Positions 34,077 through 45,884 of a stretch of DNA of 64,000 nt are shown in pieces. Source of the DNA: Leptoclinus maculatus (taxonomy: Eukaryota; Chordata; Actinopteri; Perciformes; Stichaeidae); the NCBI GenBank assembly GCA_032191485.1, contig JAVDOI010000011.1, positions 22,480,887-22,544,886 on the forward strand, given 5' to 3'. Below the pieces are notes generated by a model. The model was not told the origin of the DNA and made no database searches. It saw only the letters and a list, made by a program, of their open reading frames with translations. Each line of letters begins with the position of its first letter. The stretch's first letter is position 1. Both the position numbers and the translations under genes were made by a program.

Positions 34077-36173
34077 TAACATCTTCCTTAGTACAATTGG
34101 ACCGTGGAGTTCCGTAGTCCCAAAAAGACAGACTCATTATTGAAAACAATAATTTTTGGGTGCTCTTAAAACACTGGAGGAAAACAGACCTGTTTAAAGT
34201 AAATTGAGTCACGTCTTGTAAGAGTTCCAATGTTCGCTCAAAAAAACCCATAAAAAAACCTCAGTCAGTCAAACTGAAAGCAAAAAAACATCCTCTGGAA
34301 ATCGGGCAACTGTTTCCACCATTCTGATACTACATTGCACGCAGGGCCATTGCTATTTGTATCCTATACAGCAGTTATTGATGTGTGTGTTAAGACTAGT
34401 CAGTGTTGAAATATCTATTCAACAAAAGTAGTTGTACCTTTATTCTCCTTAAAAATCAATAAACTACTTCTATGTTGCATTATTTGACAAAGAGGTAGCT
34501 GTCAGAGTCCACAGCAGCTCTGTGATCTTGAGCAGGTATAATGTTTTCTTTAAAAATAAAGGTAAGTTCTTCAGAAAAAAAAGATTGAATCACTTTCCTC
34601 CTCTTGTTTCTTCGAAGCAGAAGTTTGACTGTGGTTGAAGGGCCTCAGGGTGAGAGGGCTTATTGACATGTCTTCATAAATGCTTTAAAGGCTTTTTGGT
34701 TAAGGTCCAGATACCAATACCACCTGTCTTTGTGAGGCATCATATAGTTCTTCATAGAACCTGACAGCTTTGTGCTCTGATGTGGTGTTTTATTTAAAAG
34801 CACTTATGGTATCGATACTTCACAAATGTTTGTGCCAAATTTTAGTTCAGCTTTCACTAAACACCCATTACCCTTTAACTAAATTCAGCAGCTATTCCCG
34901 AATCATGTTGTCTCATAACCTCATAACCCTGTGAGTTGCAAGAAGTGTCATTATTATAATGTCTTCATGTGTCACATTGTGCAATGTATCCTCACACAAC
35001 GGTTAGTGATATCCTACAAAAAGTTACTCCTCATTTTTGAGCATTTTCCTACATAAACAAAACTACTTAGATTTAGGCAAACAAACGACCTAGTTAGGTT
35101 GAGACAACAAAACTACCTAGTACGGTTGAGACAACAAAGCTACCTAGTACAGTTGAGACAACAAAAGTTCGTTACAACATAAGTCTTTAATAGTGCCGTC
35201 TTTAAAGTACGCAATTTACGTGTCGAAAAACATGAACATTGACTTCTCGTTTCATACGGGGAACAAACTGCAGTCTCCTGGATGAAAGATTGTTCGTTGT
35301 TGGACCTATCCACCCGCTCAGTGTGTGATTTTGCAGCCTTTATCTTTGTTCAAGATTACATGGATAACATATGAAAAAAATTAGTGGAATATCTACAAGT
35401 TACAACGCATTATTTTTTGTAGGTATTGCTACGAATACTGGATGAGACCAGCCTGCATTGTAAGATGAGATACCAAATAAATCATACATCAACCATTAAA
35501 TCACTGTGTCCAGTTTTTTTTTCTGTTGACCCATTGTAAAGTCTTGTACAAACTTGCCAATCGTAGAGTAGCATTGGCGAGCTCCGACGAGGGTCTGACT
35601 AACACTTATAGACATAGACACTTATTCCATCGTTTCTGATTTCTTTCATTCTTAGGCTGTTTTTGTGGATTTGGAGCTAGTCAAATGTTGTGTAATAGTG
35701 AAGCTAACATTAGCAGAGTGTGTAGCTAGCGTAAGCACCTCTATGATACGCTAACTACTGAATGTATACTGCGAAGGGTTGATTCAATATGCTTTTTTTG
35801 CGTTTGTGAAAAATTGACTGATGGAGCAGTCTGGCTGCCATGGTAAAGCATTTACGTAGAGGCTTCAGAAAGCCAACCCTCCCAAATTTTCCCAGAAGAC
35901 TACAGTTTTTCATTTCCCGTCCTGGTTCCTCCCGTAGTCACAATTCTCCCGCATTTCTACTGATTTATGACACATTTTCACACCTTTGTCCTTTTTATTA
36001 TCACAACCAGTTTCTGGCACATTACAGCACGCATAAGCACTCCTACTCTAAAAATCTGCCGTTTCCATCTAGACAACAACACAGTTACACCAAATGTCAT
36101 TTCCTGGCATGCACGTGACGTAGATGAGAGCTGCTCATGCCTCGTCCTCCTCACTGAGTGAGAGACAAAGAGA
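34077..36173. other. Unidentified DNA between the two hAT elements
   Basis: About 2.1 kb. It includes a 27-bp tandem repeat (35088-35168). A plus frame near 35840-36118 has no recognised domain. Confidence 0.4.
35088..35168. repeat. Three tandem copies of a 27-bp unit
   Basis: 35088-35114, 35115-35141 and 35142-35168, core 'acctagtacrgttgagacaa', no gaps and few substitutions. Non-coding. Confidence 0.85.
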
Positions 36174-36181
36174 GAAATGAA

Positions 36182-37155
36182 CAGTGGTGGGCCGTCAGGG
36201 CCTGCAAAGCCTTCTCTGCTGGCCTAAATAGAATCACAAAGTTATATCTATTTTATAATTTAATAATTTTTCTTACTACATGTATTATAATTTATAAAAA
36301 TATTTTTCCCATTATCTTATTTTCTCATTGCACAGCTACTGTCTTCCTCTGTTGCTCTGCTTCCAGTGCAGCTTGTTTTAAGTAGAGCTTTTATCCAATC
36401 AGATTTTCACCTCTGTGTAGAAGAGAGGCCCCAGGCCTGCAGACTCACAAGTTGCATCGATATTATATCAACGATATTGTTGATTGTCATAGTGTTCAAC
36501 CAATCAGATCTTTAGTTTGACATGTTGGGCGTATTCTTTGACGTGTCAGAGCCCGCTATCCCCATACTAGCCGGCCCACAACTACGTCAACATTAGTGCA
36601 GCGATTGGTCAGTGGGCGAGCACGTGACTATCGTGAAACGAAACTTAACAGCAGAGGCTTAGTCGGCGTTGTGAATCACATCAGTGATGCAGCTCAGCCA
36701 ATCAAATATGGACATTCTGACAAGTTTCCTGACTTGAGTACCACACACCGTGACACAGGGGGCTGAGACAAGGAAAGAGATTGCAGAGCAGTACGTTTAA
36801 TGTTTGTGTTGTGAAAGTAAAATCATGAGACGGTCTCCTAAAGAGACGAATGGGCCGTGGCTTGTCATTAAGGGATGATGGTGGGTCCCACAGCCAGACC
36901 AGCTGAGAACCACTGTCCTACATGAGCACAGAAAACATTATGTTTTCCTGAATTTAAGCTTCTGCATTTTCCAAATGCTCTAGCATTATTCAAACGTATT
37001 GTATGCCTCGTACCGAACGGTTTAATACGAATACGTACATAGTTACAGCCTTAGAAACGAATAATAGCTGTGGCGCCATCATGTGGTTATAAGGTGGTAT
37101 TTCAGCTGCATGACAGCAGTGAAGGCCTGGGTATAAAATGCACGGCCCGCCACTG
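36182..37155 (+). mobile_element. hAT DNA transposon deletion derivative 2, perfect 8-bp TSD
   Basis: Begins CAGTGGTGGGCCGTCAGGG at 36182 and ends ...GCACGGCCCGCCACTG at 37155, i.e. the same family as 32796-34068 but reversed. Flanked by GAAATGAA at 36174-36181 and 37156-37163. 974 bp. Its middle is foreign to element 1: 36680-36800 matches dispersed family D (7590-7705), and 36884-36915 ends like another hAT terminus (...CTGAGAACCACTG). No transposase sequence seen. Confidence 0.9.
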
Positions 37156-37163
37156 GAAATGAA

Positions 37164-40100
37164 GCATACTACTAAGAGAAAGAAATACCCCTAAAAATGT
37201 AAAATGTCCTGGAAAGAAGAATTCTCGTTTCTTGTGTAAACTTTTTAAGGAAAGGGGCATGCATTTTGTAAAATCTTCTTCGTCAATTTTTCCATCAAGC
37301 AGGCGGGTCGCACCGATGCGATTCCCCGTCGTGTGACAATTAATGTCAGAGATTCACCCAAGTTCACACCAGAAGGGCAAATTAATCTGTATTCTTTCCA
37401 AAGAATTAGAAGTCAAATTAAAAGTATTAAACATATTCAAAATGCTCTTGTAGTGTACTTAATGTTTTGTAAATGTCATTCTCTTAAAGTCACCAGAATG
37501 CAGGAAACAAAGTCTCAGTTTTGAGGTCTCACAGTATGTCAGTAAGCGCTGTATAAAGTTGAGTAGCTTGTTATGAGGCATGACTTCATCCTCTGATTAA
37601 AGATGTCTCATCTCACGGGTTAGTTGAAATAGTTGGTACAAATATTTGGTACAACCCGAAGAAATTGAGTATCGATGGATTTTTGTCACTTTTATTTTTG
37701 GAATTCTTACTCTTACTTCAGCAGGAGTAGTCAGAGTCTGCAGCCATGCTAGCAGCTCTGGGAAGCTGTATTTGGGTGCTTTGAGCTAAATGCTAATGGC
37801 AGTATACTATCATGTGACAATGACAATGCTAACATCTTCTTAGTTTAGTGTGTTTGCATGCTAACAGTTGCTGATTGACACTAAACTAAATATTTTATAT
37901 ATTTTCAGCCTTGTTGTAATGTTCTAATTCCAGATGCTTTTGAAATATTTTTCAAATGACCAAGATTTTAATTGAACTTTATTTCAGGAGATTTTTTAAA
38001 AAGACGATTATCCTCTCATAAGTAAACCCCACTCAGTGGCGTGCAACACATAAATAAAAAGCTATTTTTACACTCTAAGTCAAACGCATTGACGTGATTC
38101 AGTGTGGTGGAAAGTACAAAACATTGTGACAAACCTAAGCCTGTCAGGATTTAATGTGAACCATGTCCCAAAATTTTTCTCCAATCTTCGTGTACAAAAT
38201 AACTACAATAGTTCTTCTCCTGCACTCACTACACTCAAATACTTGCAGAGGCACCTTGTGCGGTCTTGCAGTGTTTTTCTTTTTATCTGTCAATCATCAT
38301 TAGGAGAGTTCTACAGCTCCGTCGAAGCCTGTTATGATCTCGCGGCACAAGCTATTTATATGCCATTAGAAGAAAAGTGATTTACTAATTAGGGGATTAA
38401 ATTAAACCAAAACAAAAAATATGCGGTAAGTCTGCTTTGTTGACTTTGACTTGACTTTCATCAGCGGTGCAGTCTCAGGCTGATTCCATATCACGCACAA
38501 TAAAATGAAGTGACACATTAATAACGACGATCTACTTAAGCAGGTTGATTCAGGCCTATGATTTGGTTCTGCTAAAAACTAAACTCAGACATGAACTTTA
38601 ACTTCAGTAAAAAAGGGCACAGTCAGGGAAAATAATATCTGAGCACACAGGCGATCAGAACTACCTTGGTGGTAACAGTACAGCATTAAAAAGAACATCT
38701 GATTCTTAGACAGTAACATGTAAATTGTGTCTATTTATAATTATCTCTTTGATTTGCACGTCTATAACTTAATTTGGCTTCATTCTCTTTGTGTGTAATT
38801 GTTATTCCAGATTTGGACTCGGTAATGCTGCATTCATTGTGTCAATTGCATTGAGTTAATCAAGGGTTAGAGAACCACGCTCTGAACCACCTGTGCAGAA
38901 AGTGTAGAGAGCAGAGCAAGCGCAGGGGGAAAAAGAGGGACAGGGACTTGCACAAAATGCTGGAAATTCAGTCCATCTGTTTTCATTAAGTTTACCAGTG
39001 TGGAGCTTGATCACTGCCTCAGGACAACCGTCAGCTCATCAGACCAAAACATTTGTTTTGCCTTTGTGACCATTAAAAGTAAAAATCAAGACAATGAATG
39101 AGGATTTACAGAGATGCAAATATATTATGTATACACACAGGCTCATGTAGTCAAATCGCTCAAGAAGCAAAGGAAGCAAATCAGCAGGATTCCCCCAAGA
39201 AATATGCACACAGGCTCAGAGAATTCCAGTGATAGAGAGTAAATACTAATGAACGACATGTAGCCAGAGGGTTCTCTGCTTCAGGTGGCCCTGTTTTCAC
39301 TTTATCGATATAAAGTGAATCAATATTTAACTAATATACGGACAATTCTCACCAAAACAAACTACAGCGACAGTTAAAATGATATGTATATATATAATAT
39401 TTATAAAGCTAATGACTAAACTTGAGAGACCCTGGAGCCCGACGGTAGAAACACGTCGACACAAGCAGAGCTGGCTGCTTAGGGAGGCCACTCTCTCTCT
39501 CTTAGGGAGGGCTGGAGACACTGCTGCATCACTGCACATATCATGAGGAGATCAGGGAAATGTTCCGTCCTTTTTAGTTTAAAGTGCAAATGTGAAAGCA
39601 GTGCCCAGAGTTTCAGTTTGAAACGTTCAAACATTATCAACAGAGTGTGAAGAGGTGACGGTGTGTTGAGTTGCAGAGATATCCACCTAAATGACCGTGC
39701 TAACCAGCTAGCCCCGGCCCGTCCTGTCTTGTAATACTGCTCTTACCTTGAGAGGCGATAGTGAGTCACAGTAGCGTCCAGTTCGTCCTCAGTCCGATTT
39801 GAAGGTACAGGGTTTGAAGGTACAGGGTCCGTGTACGTTTTGACAGTTTGCTTATTGGATTATATTCAAAGAGGCAGAAACGAGAAAATGACAAATTTTC
39901 TATTGTGCCACTTTGGATTTGATCTATGAAAATGTACAGGCCCCCAATTAGTGGCACTGTAAACACAAAGATGTCATTTTCTGACTGAGTTTCTGCAGTT
40001 TGGTCGACTTTTTATTCTTGCCCTGCTGAGCCCTATTTCTTCTAAGCAGGTGGAGACATTACACATCGCAATATTTTTTGATGAATAGAATTCATAGTGA

Positions 40101-41540
40101 AAAACTTTTCTCTGATATGCAACTTATCTTATTCTATGATTCTGTCACTAACAAAACAGAACACATGACATTTAAATGATCACTGAATTCTTTCTATTAA
40201 ATCCGTTTATATGTTCATTGATGGATGTATAATTGCCGAAGCCTTCAGTTTGGTTTAATCTTACGAGGCTATTGTGTTCCACTCAAAGCTTATTTGAACT
40301 TCTGAAAAGTGTTTGACATTTGCTGTATTATCTTTCTTATGTATTATGTAAGGTATTGCTTGTAAGATTTTCTTCACAATGTAATAGTTATCCATTATAT
40401 ATGCGAATGCACTGTATCTTCAATGTGTTTGTTTTGTTATCCTCAATAGGTAAATTCTTTTTTTTGTATTTTATATCTATGGTTCCTTCTTTTCAGTTGC
40501 AATGAATGATTGCAGTTTTCCCCAAAAGGTTTAGTTTTGAATCATCTAGAAACTAAAGTCTCACACAGACTTGCGCTCTTGTTACTGTGGCTGGCAGCCG
40601 TACAAGGATGAAGTTTAATTGGTCAACAGTACCCGAGCAGTAACCTCTACGTGTGACCCTTTCTGCCAGTGGAGAGACGAGCATAAAATTAGACCCGAGT
40701 GTCCTCGCCGTGACATTAAGGGAAATGTTCTGTAACTACTCCATGTGTTTCACTTTTCTTAGAGGATGAGAAGACATGGAAAGGACAAGCTCAAAACCTC
40801 ACCAGCTGGCTGTCAACCCATAAATACACCTTTTTGACGGCTCCCCCTGTCAGGACCTGCCCACAGGAGAGCCTGGAACTGTCACAGTGGAACTGCAAGC
40901 CCTGAATGTATTTCACCGTCTTGAGTTTTACTGTAGGTGTGTGACGTGATGGGGGGGGATGAAACTTTAATGATACCTGTGGGTAAAGATACTTAACTTC
41001 CCAGCAGGAAATGATCAAATGTTCTGCAGTGTTACTTCTGCAAACTTTTGTCGCAGCTTCTCGTATACAGCAAAGGGGAAACAGCCGGTTTGTTCAAGCT
41101 CACAAAATACGGCAAATCTGAATGATAGAACACATAAAAAAACATGTATTTCATTGTAATTCTTTGTCATTTCCTTTTCTTTTGTCAATTAAAACACGCT
41201 TATTTTGATGATGCAAAGAAATACAAAGGAAGACACACCTATCCTTTAGCACAGGTGTCCTGTACAAAAAAACATGACAAACACACACACACACACTAGA
41301 CTGTTCTCATACAGCCTTTGTAGCTAAACCTACAAAAATGAATGCGTGGATTTGTGATTTCGTGGATGTCCCACGAAATCATTTTCAATATAATCCACAT
41401 AATCATGAACCAGGAAGTATAAAGACTGCAAAGGACCTCCACTGGGCGGGTGGAAGTGGATCGGTTAAACAAAAATGGTCCTTCACACAGCAGACTGTTC
41501 CTGCACCGTGTGAAACAAAAGGTCAATGTTAATTTATTGG
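37164..41540. other. Mostly unrecognised AT-rich DNA
   Basis: About 4.4 kb. It includes a shorter copy of the GCTAACATG repeat (37735-37885), a 15-bp tandem duplication 'tttgaaggtacaggg' (39799-39828) directly followed by one arm of the foldback element ('gtccgtgtacgttttga', 39828-39843), and a short CA run at 41281-41296. The frame at 38102-38380 and others have no recognised domain. Confidence 0.4.
37735..37885. repeat. Dispersed fish repeat with GCTAACATG-type motifs, copy 2
   Basis: 'agctctgggaagctgt', 'ctttgagctaaatgctaa', 'caatgctaacatcttcttag' and 'gcatgctaacagttgctgat' match the start of the family seen at 26040. Confidence 0.55.
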
Positions 41541-41557
41541 TCACGTAACTTCCGTAC

Positions 41558-41601
41558 TTAAGAAAAAGAGGTGTTACTTAAGTAACACCTCTTTTTCTTA
41601 A
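41558..41601. repeat. Perfect 44-bp palindrome with no spacer
   Basis: TTAAGAAAAAGAGGTGTTAC-TT at 41558-41579 is followed directly by its exact reverse complement at 41580-41601. 22-bp arms, zero loop. Confidence 0.95.
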
Positions 41602-41653
41602 ACAAGTAGTTTCATGTGAAGACAGAAGTTTATTTAAACCCTAACCCTTAAAC

Positions 41654-41684
41654 TATTTTAAGGTGAAGTCTTCACCTTAAAATA
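41654..41684. repeat. 31-bp hairpin, 15-bp arms, 1-nt loop
   Basis: TATTTTAAGGTGAAG-T-CTTCACCTTAAAATA, perfect arms, 53 bp after the 44-bp palindrome. Telomere-like 'ccctaaccctta' lies just before it (41639-41650). Confidence 0.95.
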
Positions 41685-41976
41685 TAATGATCTACCTCAT
41701 GGGGACATGCATTTTGTCCCCCAAAGGAAGGTGAGTCCCCACAATGTCAGTGTGTTAACAGATTTATGTCCCCACAACATGAGTAAAACACGCCCACAGT
41801 CTCTTTCTCTCTCTCACACGAGAGAGCACACAAAGCGGGCACAGATGCATACACACACACCTTGCACATAAATGTAAATAGATTAGTTTACAAGCTGCTA
41901 GCCTGCTGTAAACTGTATTGTACAATCCATTCACTGTGAGGAAATGAGAGTCATCAATATTATGTATTGGGCTCCC

Positions 41977-41978
<2 letters not shown>

Positions 41979-42012
<34 letters not shown>

Positions 42013-42378
42013 ATCTTGTCTCATATTGATTCAGACTCCAGGCTACAAAGCAGTCAGCTAACACGATTCTGAATAAAATAAATCTGGCCTTGGAGGCAAA
42101 GGCTCCTGACACAGAGCTGTCATATCCCCTTACCCTCTGTCTCACACGCACACACACACACACAGTGACGTTCATCTATGCACCGGTGCGATTGCGGCAG
42201 AACCACTGAATGATTAATCACACCTGAGTTGAGGCATGTGTGTGTGTGTGTGTGACACAGAAAGAGAGCAAGACCAGATGAGGGGGAGAGAGAAAGATGT
42301 GTGTTCTGTCTCAACCCGTCACATGACCTGCAGCCCTTCTGACAGAAAGACGGGACACACACACACACACACACACAC
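41979..42378. repeat. Cluster of GT/CA microsatellites
   Basis: (GT)n 41979-42011, (CA)n 42146-42163, (TG)n 42237-42254 and (CA)n 42355-42378. Neighbouring tracts of opposite polarity could pair. Frames through them are artefacts. Confidence 0.9.
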
Positions 42379-42743
42379 TCAAACCACCCTCTCTTAAACT
42401 AAAACGACCCGTTGGTGAAAAGCTTCTGGACAGGCTGTGCTACAGGCACTGTGTTGCTTCTCTTTTTGAAGGCAGTGATGTGCAATAGTTTTGGACAAGA
42501 CATTACTGACGGGCAACATTTGCACATGTTGTCGTCTCACTGACATGAGACCATCCCGAAAAGCGTCTGAGCAGAGATCATCTTTGGCACAGATATTGGT
42601 TACAAGAAATTTGTTTGCTAATACAGTGCTTTTCAACCTTTTCTGAGCCGCGGCACATTTTTTACATTAAAAAGATCCCGCGGCACACCAACAACCAAAA
42701 ACGTTACAAAATGACACCTTTTAGCATAATACAGCATATATGC

Positions 42744-44315
42744 CAGGGGTGTCAAACTCAATCCCAGGGAGGGACAAAATAAAAAAATTGGGACTACGTT
42801 GAGGGCCAAATAGAGTCACCATTTAATAAACAGGATAGAAGGGATATTGGACAAAGTGCAAAAAGAATACATGTTTAGGTAGGCGACATTATTTTATGCA
42901 TATGTGCCAGAGCCAGATGTTTGGCATTTTTTCTTGGCTGCCAGTTCATTAAAACCTTCTGGGCCCTGACCCGCCCCCCGGGGGGCGAATTCCGCAAATT
43001 CCGGTTCTGAATAGTACCAAGCTGAACCGCAGAATGCAATTTTCAGTAACAAATATAATATTTCCACAACAATGCAGCATACCGTTACGAAAATCGACCA
43101 ACCAGGGGCCCTACAGCTGTCCAATACACAACCGCTATTGCGCAATTCTCCCTTAGGTCGCCGGCCTGGAGAGGCTTTGGAGACGGTTCCAGCTCTCCAA
43201 AATGATTTCTAACTGCTGTATGTGATAGATTGTGCATGTAGAAGGATAAAGGAAGTTAAATATATAGTTATTTAGGTTGTAAAAGTAAAATGGAACAGCT
43301 GGAGAGGCTGTTTCTCACATAACGACCTCTCGTGACCTTGCGTAACATTTATGTCTCTAATTCTGGCATACTTCACTCAATTCACTCCAATTCTTTTTCT
43401 ATTCACTACTGCTGTCGTTTGCTATGATGGTGGGTGGTTAGGCTTTGAATAGCCTCATTTAATATAGTATTATGAATAATAGTGCTTTTTCACCATACGA
43501 ATTTGACATTTTCAAAGTGGAGCTGTGTTCCATCTTCATGAGCTATTAACCAGTAACATATACATAATATTTACTCTGTTCATATGAGCAAACCATTCTT
43601 AGTGTTAATAATCCCTTGGAATTATTAAAAAAGACCTTGTAGTTAGAGTGTGGGGCCCCTTTGAGTATGGGTATAGTATTTTCGAGTTCTCAAAGAGTTA
43701 ATAGCTGGGGTTAGGTTCTGTGGAAATCCTCAAGATGGAGTGAAGGTGTGCATCAGTGAGACGACTCCTGTGTGGGTTTTTGTTCATCTTCATCACAGAG
43801 AAAAGCTGCTCACACAGGTATGTGCTTCCACACATGCAGAGCATTTGAGCAGCATGTAGGCGGAGTTAAGGCATCGTTTCTGGGGTGAAGCTTGGAAACT
43901 GTGCAGTGCCCTCAGAGTCATACTTTGCCTTGAGTGTCATTACACTGGAGGTCTATCAGCTCCACAGGTGCTCTTTCCACGTCAACTGCAAAACGGATTG
44001 CTGAGCAGTTCAAATTTAAATTTCTGAGCTGCAAAGTCGGCAAATCGCCGAGTGAACTCCGTTCCAAGTGCACCCAGTTTATCAGCACAATGCTCAGTCG
44101 GGAACACAGCAGTGGAGACTTTTACTGCATCTCACATGTCTGTGATCACACGTCCCCGTCCCTGAAGCTGGAGGTTTAGCGCAGTGAGATGCTTCGTTAT
44201 GTTGCACAAAAAGCCAGCTCACATCGCCACTTTTCATACCGGAGCTCTGTGGTGTGGCGGGCCAGTTATGATAAACAATATGATATTTTCTGGCGGGCCG
44301 TTGTACCGAGGGACG
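42744..44315 (-). mobile_element. Inner hAT element, one terminus recognised
   Basis: Left terminus CAGGGGTGTCAAACTCA at 42744-42760. The right terminus is not intact; the right border is placed near 44315, after 'ggcgggcc' words at 44258-44265 and 44292-44299 that are typical of the subterminal part of such elements, and before outer-element sequence resumes. A perfect 16-bp palindrome CGCCCCCCGGGGGGCG lies at 42972-42987. Confidence 0.5.
43720..44220 (-). pseudogene. hAT transposase C-terminal half, GTF2IRD2-like type, broken
   Basis: Minus strand: ITKHLTALNLQLQGRGRVIT near 44160-44215; after one stop KLGALGTEFTRRFADFAAQK near 44015-44080; after a frameshift VELIDLQCNDT near 43950; then the dimerisation block STYLCEQLFSVMKMNKNPHR and RLTDAHLHSILRIST near 43725-43835. 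These blocks and their order match the C-terminal half of hAT transposases related to GTF2IRD2 (family inference from memory). At least one stop and two frameshifts, so inactive. Confidence 0.7.
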
Positions 44316-44339
44316 GATATATGCTGACAATTTAATGAC

Positions 44340-44441
44340 AAGTCTCTAAATGTGTTGATCCTTACTAGGCTTTTCATCTGGGTTATGTTGTCCAGGGCCC
44401 AGTTCAGAGTCTGCATTTTTCCTTTTCAAATATTTCTCCAT
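44340..44441 (-). pseudogene. hAT transposase N-terminus of the outer element, truncated
   Basis: An ATG at 44439-44441 opens a frame beginning MEKYLKRKNADSELGPGQHN, which resembles the N-terminus of ZBED5/FAM200-type hAT transposases. The frame stops after about 30 codons, where the inner hAT sequence starts. Confidence 0.5.
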
Positions 44442-45053
44442 CGCTGTTCGTCTTGTCACTGCAACCTCTCCCACGCGTCATTTCATTCTACTGTCCTACA
44501 TTAACAAGGTCATTATTGCGCTACCTACTGCCACCCACTGGCATGGAAGAGTATTTATTACTTAGTCAGCCACTATGTTGCAGCTCAGACGCTCAACAAT
44601 GGCAAAGTATTTGCAACAACTAGATAATATTTTTTTGGACTCATTAGGTGAAATTGGACATTTTCCCACGGCACACCTGACGATCTCTCACGGCACACTG
44701 GTGTGCCGCGGCACAGCGGTTGAAAATCACTGTGCTAATAAACATGTCAGCATTACATTTGCTATGATAGTCCAGCTACATTAAAACCAAATCTATCCTT
44801 GATGTGATACATGGTGTATGGCAAATTAAAAGACTGCTTTGGTTCAGTGTTTGAATACAATGAAAGCTACGGATTAAAACTGCATGAAGAAAACTTGAAC
44901 AAGGTTAATCATTTAAACACTAATGCATTTTATTTGTACCTATAGAGTTAAGTTATGGCTGATTCAATGTTAGAGGTATGAGTCAAATGCAAGTGTCCAC
45001 TTTGATCCTGTTAGACTACACAGCTAAAGTAGATAATTTGATTGTGGGATTTA

Positions 45054-45742
45054 GGGCACGTTCACACCAGCCTGGAGCGTTTACCCACTTGGTCCGGTTC
45101 ATTTGCGTCTGTCTAGAACTTTGGTGCGAACCAAGGGGGTGGTCTCTGACCGCTGTCAAGTTAATTCTGGGGCGGTTGATTTCTGAGGTGAACACCATTC
45201 GAATGAATCACAGAAAGCGTTAATAAAACCTGCCTTCTTTTCCTTGTAACAGGTGAACTAGTAGCCTATTTACATACAATAATGTCAGGTGAAACAAATT
45301 TGGACCTACAAGGAGGTGAGATGCCTCCTGAATATATGGGCTGAAACGAACATCTCTCAATTACTTGAGAAGGTGCATAAGAAAACCGAGGTATTCAAAA
45401 TATTCAGCAATGAAATGAAATGCCTGCATTATTAAAATGTTTGATACCCACTATTCATATGCAGGTCCTCTAAAGTCTGCGCTCTAGATCAACGCCAACA
45501 TGAACAGAACCTAGAGGTTTCATGATGTAAGATATCCAGGGAGAAATTGGGAGGGGTTTGATGTATTTTTACCTGCCAACTGTATGACCAATAATCAAAC
45601 ATGTCCATCTCATGACTTTTATTACAATATCTGGATTGTGGACTGACCATTTTGAGTTGGTCTACACAAACCTGACCGGTTGGAAAATTGAAACAATGTA
45701 TTGGTTAAATTTAGGAAGCGGACCTGTGGTGTGAACAGGCCC
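45054..45742 (+). mobile_element. Harbinger-like non-autonomous element
   Basis: Ends are imperfect inverted repeats: GGGCACGTTCACACCAGCC at 45054 and GGGCCTGTTCACACCACAGG read inward from 45742. Flanking trinucleotides are TTA and TGA, close to the 3-bp TWA target typical of Harbinger but not identical. Inside, at about 45322-45430, the plus frame LLNIWAETNISQLLEKVHKK continues to FKIFSNEMK and resembles the Myb/SANT-like Harbinger accessory protein. No transposase. Confidence 0.55.
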
Positions 45743-45884
45743 TGAGTGTCATACTTTGAAAAGGCCTTTGAGAGGAGTGATTCACATCTCCAGGGAAGTC
45801 CACAAGCAGCTTTTAGTATCATGGTGCAACTATCTGGAATACTGGGTGGGATCCACCAAGTTGCTACGAACATTTCTTAGAGTT

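Larger units (their letters stand above)
42624..44732 (-). mobile_element. hAT element with a second hAT inside, perfect 8-bp TSD
   Basis: Ends are inverted: CAGTGCTTTTCAACCTTTTC at 42624, and CAGTGATTTTCAACCGCTGT read inward from 44732. Flanked by TGCTAATA at 42616-42623 and 44733-44740, a perfect 8-bp duplication. On the minus strand the outer element keeps only the start of its transposase (44340-44441). A different hAT begins inside at 42744 with the known-type terminus CAGGGGTGTCAAACTCA and carries its own transposase relic (43720-44220). 2109 bp. Confidence 0.85.

Noticed and set aside
33859..34251. Minus-strand frame sharing a peptide with the plus frame at 36158-36385
   Set aside because: The shared peptide results from the common terminal DNA of the two inverted hAT elements; both frames start outside the element ends.
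41637..41655. Interstitial telomere repeat
   Set aside because: Only two imperfect CCCTAA-like units; too short to be meaningful.
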